This document shows, in pieces, positions 52,101 through 61,100 of a stretch of DNA of 64,000 nt. The translations under genes and the position numbers were made by a program. The DNA is taken from contig NC_088777.1 of the NCBI RefSeq assembly GCF_954871325.1, forward strand, positions 37,797,366 to 37,861,365. Direction: 5' to 3'. The stretch is from Gordionus sp. m RMFG-2023. Its lineage: Eukaryota; Nematomorpha; Gordioida; Chordodea; Parachordodidae. The notes under the pieces are model-generated. The model worked only from the letters and a program-made list of their open reading frames with translations. It did not search any database and was not told where the DNA came from. Each line of letters begins with the position of its first letter. Position 1 is the stretch's first letter.

Positions 52101-55100
52101 TTAAAAGTGGAGGGTTAAAGAGTTCTAGGTGTCATAAAAAATTTTAAAAATAAAAATATTTTTTTAAAAAATAATATAAATTTTATTAACTTGTTTTGTG
52201 GAATCATTTATTTTATCTTCGCGTTTTTCTTTCAATTTTCTTCCTGGACTTCCATTTTACTTAGAGAAGATAAATTATTTTCCAGTGTAGTAATATTTTA
52301 TTATGTAAATTTATTAATATGCTATGTTATAGAAATACGTTGATTATTTTGAAAGTGAATTATTTTATAGTTAGAAGTAATATTTTAATTTAAATGATAA
52401 TGCACAACACGTTGGTCCTCAATTTGTATGAAGCTAGAACGATTATTAAGTTTGAAATATACTGTAATGATTTTATTATAGAAGCATGTGAAATTATTTT
52501 GTCGGAAGATGATTGGTGACAAATAAAGGACCTTACTAGTGTATTAGTTCCTTTAAAAATAACAATATTAAGATTACCAGAACAATTATGTTTATTTGAT
52601 TTAAGGCATATGGATTAGATGCCGATTAAATTTAGAAAAATTTACAGTCCTTTTTATACGAAATATTAGAAAACATGAAAATTCGAGAGCAACAATATTT
52701 GCAAAATAGTGTTGTATACTTCTATATATTTAGACCCTCGATATCAAATTTTATTGAGTATTGAGCAAAAACAAATGGCTATAGACCATCTTAAGGATTT
52801 ATGGCATAAGCAAAACTCCATTATTTACAATATATTGGAGGCTACGACAATCCCTATTGGTTGTAGTGATTAGCAACATTGATGATCTTGAAATTTTACT
52901 TTTAGATAGAAAAAAAAAATCAAATTATCATCAGATAGAAAGGAGGATCAAAAAATACCTATTGCATCTTTAGTAATAAAGTTCTCAGAAGTTAAGAGAA
53001 TAAATAGGGATATAAATATTTTAAAATTCTTGGAAGAAAATTCTTCAATATATCCAGAATTATATATCTTATCTAGAATCTTCATGGCTGTACCGGCGAC
53101 ACAAGTACAATAATTTTATAAAAATAACCATCTATTTTAGGTATGGGTAGAACGTGAATTTTCATCTTTGAAATATATATTGTCTAGTGGGATTCTCAAG
53201 GATGATATTTGAGGATATTATAATTGTGCGAGAATAAAACATTTAAAATATAAATTATTTCATTTTAAAATTTTTCATTTGTAAATTATGAATATGTATA
53301 TATTTAAGTATAATAATAAATGAATGAAAAAAAATCTTATTTTGAGTCATTCTTTTTATGTTCCCTGAATGCGGACCCTGGACCCGGGTCTTTTCAAATT
53401 TTATTCCAGTACCCGAACCCTTTTTGTCGAAGGGTTCACATCCCTGTTATTTATCTCATCTTCAACCTTATCTCGTGAACAATAGATAACTTTAAAGTGA
53501 TAACTTTCTGTTAAAACTTATGAATTAAAGCTAAATTTTATAGGGTCATTTATATACTTTAAAAAAATACGTTTTCTTAATAAAAATTAAAATTGGATAT
53601 TTTTATGTATATTTTAGTGTCAATGTGTTTTTGCCGGCAATGGTTATTCTGGAATACATTTCCGGTAAATTTAAAACGCGCTCAAAAAACGATCTAAAGT
53701 TGAAAAAAAAAATATGTTGCCGGAAAAAACACATTAACGCTAACATATACATATTTCCGCTGAATTATTTTTTGAGAAAACTTGTTTATTTAAGTTATTG
53801 AAATTAATAGTTGCTACCTGTTGTCCTCACATAGAATTTAAGATTTATTACAATTAGGTTTAATTCAAAATATTATGCTATTAAAAAAAATGATATCCAT
53901 AAATTTATTTTCCTGACAACTTTTTTTTATTACATCCGTTTCATTCATTATTCTCATAGAAATTTTAATGAAACTTCACTATAAAATTGTTAAAAAGCCC
54001 GATTTTGGTCGTTTTTTAAAAACGAACCGATTATGATTTCAGCCAAAATAATATTATGTGAGCCAGGAGATTTTGCTCATAGATGGCAGAAAGGTTTAAA
54101 CTTTGAACCTATTTTACCAAATCTTGAGCTTACTTTATATTAATTTGGCTAAAATCTTGCAAAAATGCATCCAAATTGGGCTTTTTAACAACCATACTTC
54201 ACGATTCCATTTCTTTTAAATCAAAGAACTAATCATATCTCTCTGAACGTTTTTAAAAAATACAAATAGGAGAGTATTTTATTATCAAATAAAAGAAAAA
54301 TAAACACCTGATAGATAGATTCAACTCTTTTTTCGTACGAAATTTTTAGGTTCTGTTTAGATGATAATGATTCGACCAATTTGTCACATATTGTATGTGC
54401 GCCTTCCTTTTGTTTTTTTTAAAAAAAGGGTTAAATAAAACAACCTTTTTCTAATGTTTAAATGAACTATTTTATCTGAAATCAGTTAGCTAACTCAATA
54501 TTTTATCCAGAAGACTTTGCTCAGAGTTGGCATAAAGTTTTAGACATAGATTAGCGAAATCTCGAAACTTAGGCAATATTTTTCTGGCTAAAATATTGAG
54601 TTAGTCGTTTTTAAAAATTGGCTCAAATCGAGCTGATTAACAACACTCATCTTTTCTATTTGTCAGAGGCGGCGACTAATAAAAATGTCCTGAGAGGCAG
54701 AATTTTTTTAAAAATATTTGTTCCAAACTTGAACAAAAAACTATCAAATTTTAATTAATGTAATAAATAATAGCAAAAAAAGACTTGTAATTTTAATTTT
54801 GTATAGAAAACCTTATTTTTTATTTCCCTTAAAGTTTTTTTATAATATAATAAATGCTATTAATTTTCAAGGTAAAATGTGTTATTTAAATAAAGTTCTT
54901 TTGCTTCTTCTTTTATTAACATTTAAAAAAGCGATATGATTTGGCTGTTTAATCGGTGAAGCATAAACAAAATTTAAGACGTATTAGTCCTGAAAATCAT
55001 CGTCCTGCAGAACACAAGCACTTGCGCGAATAAAAAAATCGAAATAATTTCTTTCTTATTTTGTTCTTTTAATATATCTCTATAAAGAATTAGACCTTCC

Positions 55101-58100
55101 ATTTCAAAATCATCCCCATAGAATACTGAAACATGATTTACATCAAGTTTTTGAATCCTAAATTTCTCTTAAATTGATTAATGATTCATTGCTGGTTTTT
55201 TGAAACGATTTTTATACATGCAAATAGTCTGATCTATTTCATAATAAATTCATCTCTGGCCCAAAATGATGGTATAAATACGAAGAATTCGAGCCTTTTC
55301 GTACCTTACAAGGCGTTTCTTTTTGTCTCTTTTAAATGGGCTCCTCTAAACTTAATTCATTTTCCTTCAAATTAACATCTCTTCAAAAACATATCTAAAC
55401 TATCATCAAATCGTATCGCATCTATAATTTTGATGAGGATTTCTATTTCATATTTAACATTTTGAAAATGTAATGAAGAACTTTGGATATCAGCATTTAA
55501 AACTTTTACTTTCTCAATGTTATCATCATCTTAAGAAATAAAAAGTTTTCAAAAAGCGTTATTTAGTTTTTTTTGCTTTTGTAGCAACCTCGCTGCGAAA
55601 TGGATTGATAATTTCTATTAAAGGTTTTATGATTATTTCATGATCCCTTTCTATCGATTTTAGCGATATTATTCGCATACACCTGCGTGTAGGGCATAAT
55701 TGCCTTAATGAAGTTGAACCATCATTTCCATTTTGGATGGAACGAAATATCTCAATGCGTTGGTAAACCATTTATTTAATACTATAAAATAGAGAATTTT
55801 TGCAATAGTATTAAAATCGTGTATCATAAGATTTAATTAGTGATGTTAAAAGTTACTTTTGAAACATAACTAGTTACAGTTACTAGTTACATTGGCAAAA
55901 ACATAACTAGTTACAGTTACTAGTTACATTTTTACAAAAGTAATAGTTATTAGTTACAGTTATTTTCAAAAGTAACTAGTTACTTACTTTATACATCATT
56001 CATATGCGCATTATTTATTTATTGAATGCATTTATTTAATATAAAAAAATTTAGGATAAACAAAGTATAATCAGTTATTTAAAATAATATACAATTTATT
56101 TATATAAAAAAATATCGCAAAATTGAATATTTACATCGAATATAAAAATATATATTTGCATTGAAAAAAAACATTTATTTTTCATAAAAATTAGAATCTA
56201 ATAAATGTTTATTTGCTTTTAACAACAAATTAATTTCAAAGTTATTATCTAGGAGACGTGCTCGTTTATCTCCAAAAATGAGCTTACCTAAACTGAACAA
56301 GCACTCTACGGGAGCACTTGATGTTAGAACAACATTATATTTAATAAAGAGTAATTTTAACTTTGGAAAATCGTTATATAAAGAAAAAGTATTGTTATTA
56401 GATTTGATAAAGTTTTCTATATGTTCATTATCCAGAATATTTGGCGCTTTAGGTCAAAAAATCCAACTACATCAAGTGATGTTGGTTTTGAGCATGATTC
56501 ATTCGTCTGGGATTCACTTTGAGGTATTAAGGTATTTATTAAATTTAAAATTTCCTCCTTTTTTGATTTATTCCTTTCTTGCCTAATCCAAGGCCAGTCA
56601 GTTTTAAATAAAGGGTGAAGAATTGCAGCAATGATGTTGTCATTATCATAAAGATTATTAAACCTATAACATGATATTTTTGTTAGACTTGGTTCTTGTA
56701 AGTAATGATTAATAATTTAATATTAAATTCTAAAATAATCTGTCTTTGTTTTTCCTTATACTAAATTTAAAATTTTTTTTATTACGTATGATATGAAGTT
56801 CCAATGCTTGTTACTTGACGGAAAAAAATATATTGTGCTACATTTGTAAATAAATATAATATTAAAATTTAATTACTTGAATTTGCTTACAAAATTATGA
56901 AGCCCAGCAGCAATGTAACAATTTAAGAAAAGAAAATCAATTTGAACGGGAAATTATAACAATCAGACATTTTCACAAAATTTTAAATTAATAAATTTAA
57001 TTTAAAAAATAAATTTAATTTAAAATTAATTTATCACAACATATTAAAAATAAAATTAATTATTTGAATATATCTTTAAAAGTAACTAGTTACTTTTGGC
57101 AGTTACATTTCAAAAATTATAACTAGTTACAGTTACTAGTTACAATTTTAAAAATATAACTAATTACAGTTATTTTTTAAAATGTAACTAGTTACAAGTA
57201 ACTAGTTATCTTAATATCACTAGATTTAATGTATAACCTGCACACTGTACATAGATTGCTCTAGATTCTTCATTATAAAGTTTAGAGGCTCCATTATAAC
57301 ATTGAACTTCTGCATTTTTGGATGCATAAAGATAATCTAAGTAATATATCTTTAATAACATTTTAAAAAAATTTCAGGATTTTTTTCCGATACTTCATTC
57401 ATTAGTTATTGATATCATATGATATCAACTTATAGTTACTGTAATTCAACTATTCATTCAATTACAAATTATCTTCGAAAACCATTGTATATTTAAACAA
57501 GATTTTTCTAAAAATTAAGTTGTATTAATATTTCATATTACCTGAGTTCTCTACAAAATAAATATTTTGTGAACAAACAATATATTTGATTTATTTCTTC
57601 TAAAATTAGCATAATGAGATTTAAAGATTTTATTATGTTTTTTTATATGGGGGGCTCAATGGAGGCGACGCTTCCCTATTAAAGTCGGTGTCAATGTTAT
57701 TGATTAATTATTTCTAAATTATAAACGAGTGAAACTAAATATGACAGATTTATACAAGAAAAATATTGAATAGTTTATAAATATATAATTAACAGCGTTG
57801 TTAAAAAGAATACTGATGGCCACAACTCGAAAATGGTAACGGGATATGATTTAATTTAATTGCATGAATTGTTTAATGGAAAAATAATTTAACAACACTT
57901 ATAATTGATAATCAAGTAATATTATATAGTAATTTAATTTTATGAAATTATGCATAGTGTAATATTATTGAACCGAGTTGTAGTTTGCATTATTATTTTC
58001 ATCTTTTTATTAAAATATAATTTTATTAATATTAATAATGCAAATTCATTTAATAATATGGCCAATAAATATCTAAACTTATAAACATTTTTTAAAAAAA

Positions 58101-61100
58101 ATTCAGATTATAGAACCATTGGCTAAAGCATTTAAGATCCTTAAAGGCCTCTCCGAATATTTATAAACTCACTTAGGAATTGAATGATTTTGCGGATTTC
58201 GAGTCATGATGTCAACCTCTTGCGCAGTCATTTATGAATTAATAAAATATCATTCTCAAAATCTTTTTGCAAATTTTTATATGTTTACAATAGTATCCTA
58301 GTTGCTATGATCTATCCTTCATTGAAATTGGAATAGATAAATGAAGATGAAGATAAGAATACAAAAAATAACTTATTTTATTAGAAAAATAACTACCCAA
58401 AAACCTGTATATTTCGATCTAAAAAGTCCTCCAGTAATTTAAACGATTTTAGGGAACTCAATCAAATTGATATTCAAAAAAATAATTTACTAGACAAATT
58501 ATTTACAATAAAACTATATATATTAAATACTTTCATTTAATACAATGTCACTCTCATCCATGTTCCAATTGAAAGCTTGTTTAGTATTGCTAAACATATG
58601 ATTCAAATTTTAAAAAGTTGCTAATTTGAAAATAATAATAGGTTAAATCATAAAAGAGGGTAGAACGGCGACTAAACGATAAATGAAGTAAAACGGTAGT
58701 CACTAAAAACCTTATCATCTGGTAACAAAATGTAAAATTTTGATAGAATACTATCCAATCATAAATATTTCTGAGCGGCTTGTTTAAAATAAGTTTGGCA
58801 TTTATGAAATGTCTAAACTATCAGATAAAAGCTTTCATAAACTTCTATTCTATATAGAAACACTTTATAGTTGTTTAAGTGAACTTAGGGGCATTGGGGT
58901 AAAGCGCCAATGGCAAGCACTGTTATAACCCCCCCCCCTCCAGTCAATGACGATAATGCCCCCTTCATAAAAATAAGGAAATATAAATAAATATTAGCAA
59001 AAAGGGAAATTATAAGAATACCCTTACTCTATTTACATTTTTCACCGGACCCCTTTTATTCTAATGACGATAACATCTTCACAACTCACTCCTTCAATTT
59101 CAATGATGATATTTCCAGTGGTAGAAGTACAGAGGTAGCATACTTTTATATACAAAAGTTTTAAAAAGGTGATAAAGGGGTTTGCAATATGCGGATCAAA
59201 TTATAAAGCCAACAGCTAGCGAGGAATGGTTTAATGGGACAAAATGTATTGAATGGACCTATTTTAAGTGTACAAATAATGAAAGTCATTATATATGTCC
59301 ATATTACTATGAATAATTATTTTAAATTAATAATATCATTTGCTCACAACAGCTGGCGAGGAATGGGTTAATTGGACAATATGTATTGAATGTGCCTATA
59401 GTGCACAAATAATGAAAGTCATCAGATTAATTTTTTTAAATTAATGGTATCATTTGCTCACTATGTTTATATGATAAATACTAAGTAAAATATGAGGTTA
59501 AAGTTTCATCATATTTTGTGGTAATGGTTCTACTTGAATCTCTGTGTTTTAAACTGATAATGGGATAAATGAAATAGACAATTTGCCAATATTAATAAAG
59601 GTGAGGATAGCTGTAATCTAAAACACATGTCGTTTAGCCTATAAATATGATTTTTTTCTTACACCACATTTATATAATATTAATTAAAATGAAAAGAGAG
59701 ATTTTTAAACAAAATTTGGAACGGTTTGAGTTTATTTTAAAGGAAAAAAAGAGGAAACTAGCTTTTTTTTAAATGGAGGGTTAACAAATAATTCTGATAA
59801 TTAAAATATATTGTATTATTTAACATAATCTAATAAAATTATAAGTGTCAGGAATCAAGATATAATCTTACTCACTTTGTTATCTTAAGCAACACATGAT
59901 ATCATATAATATACTTTATTTAATGGTCTCAGTAACCCTTTTAACACCTCTTTTAGCAAAATATAACGATTACCTTAATTCTCATTCTTTTTGGAGCATC
60001 TCCCTTTAATTTAGCGGCAAGAAAGGCGTCATATATACCAGATCCCTGATGAGAAGTTAAGGGGAGACTGTAAAGGGCGTAAAACAAAAACGGGACTCGT
60101 TTGGACTCAGTACCGAATAGCACCCTATGAGTTACGTTCATTACATCTATCCTTAATTCTAAATAAATATAACATTTTTTTTAAAAAAAAATTTCATCTT
60201 ATGGATATTTGAAAATTTATGTACAGAAATTTGGCTAAAAATTATTTTCATTCGGACTTTATTGTGTAAGACAATCCTATATGGTAATTTTTTGATTAAA
60301 AAAATTAAATAATTTAAAAAAATAAATATACTGGGAGTCATTGCTCAAAGACGTTACAATATATAGTGACGTCTTTAATGCCATTGATATAAATTAATAG
60401 ATAACCACATATAAATTATCTGGTAAATTATAAATTAGCTTTCTAGTGTCTATTATATAAGAAAAATTCTTCTATTTTATCTATGGATTTTTTTTTATTA
60501 TTTTGATCCCAATTTGGGTAACGCATTTTAATTTATTTATAATTTTATTATTACAAATCTAAATATCTATTCTAAACGTTATTATATTTTGTTATAAATA
60601 TCATATTTCAATTTAAGAATATCGATTTATATCTTTAATTTATTTTAAACCTTCAATTACTTTAAATTTTATATTTATTCACCCATAACTTTCCCCTCCT
60701 TGAAAATCGTGTTCGAACATTTAAAATAAGCGTAAACTTGAGGCGGAACAGTTAGGTTTAAACTAGGGATGTACCGATATTTTTATCGGATCGGATCGGG
60801 TCGATATTTTAACCACTTATAATATCGGTTATCGGCAAATATTATAAAATTTTCCGATCCGATCCGATATAAAATGGCGTCTTTAAAAATGTTATAAAAT
60901 TTTTAAAAAAAGTTATGTCTATAAAATCATATATTTTTATAAATAAAATCGAAATCCATTATGTATATTTTTTTAATAATAATAATTAATTAATAAACAT
61001 TCTGCCATATTGTTATTTTTTTGCGCATTCTGTTTATAAAAGTGTGCGATATTCAGAATCTGTTTTTAGTGAAATGGTTATATTGACAGTTACCATCGCC

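Larger units (their letters stand above)
54664..57686 (-). mobile_element. ZMYM1/DUF4371-like hAT element, decayed, with nested hAT
   Basis: On -, 57231-57350 reads QCYNGAS, ESRAIYVQCAGYTLN, and 55559-55771 reads QLCPTRRCMRIISLKSIE: these match GQCYDGAS, AIYVHCYAHSLN and CPTRWTVR of ZMYM1-like hAT transposases in the right order. The outer ends, GGCGGCGAC near 54668 and GGAGGCGACGC near 57661, are imperfect. A second hAT (55838-57222) splits the coding region. Stops and frameshifts are numerous, so it is old. Confidence 0.7.

Noticed and set aside
55181-55375. 64-codon frame on + in the ZMYM1-like hAT
   Set aside because: It is antisense to decayed transposase and has no motif.
56278-56586. 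102-codon frame on +
   Set aside because: Shadow of the hAT dimerisation domain, which reads clearly on -.
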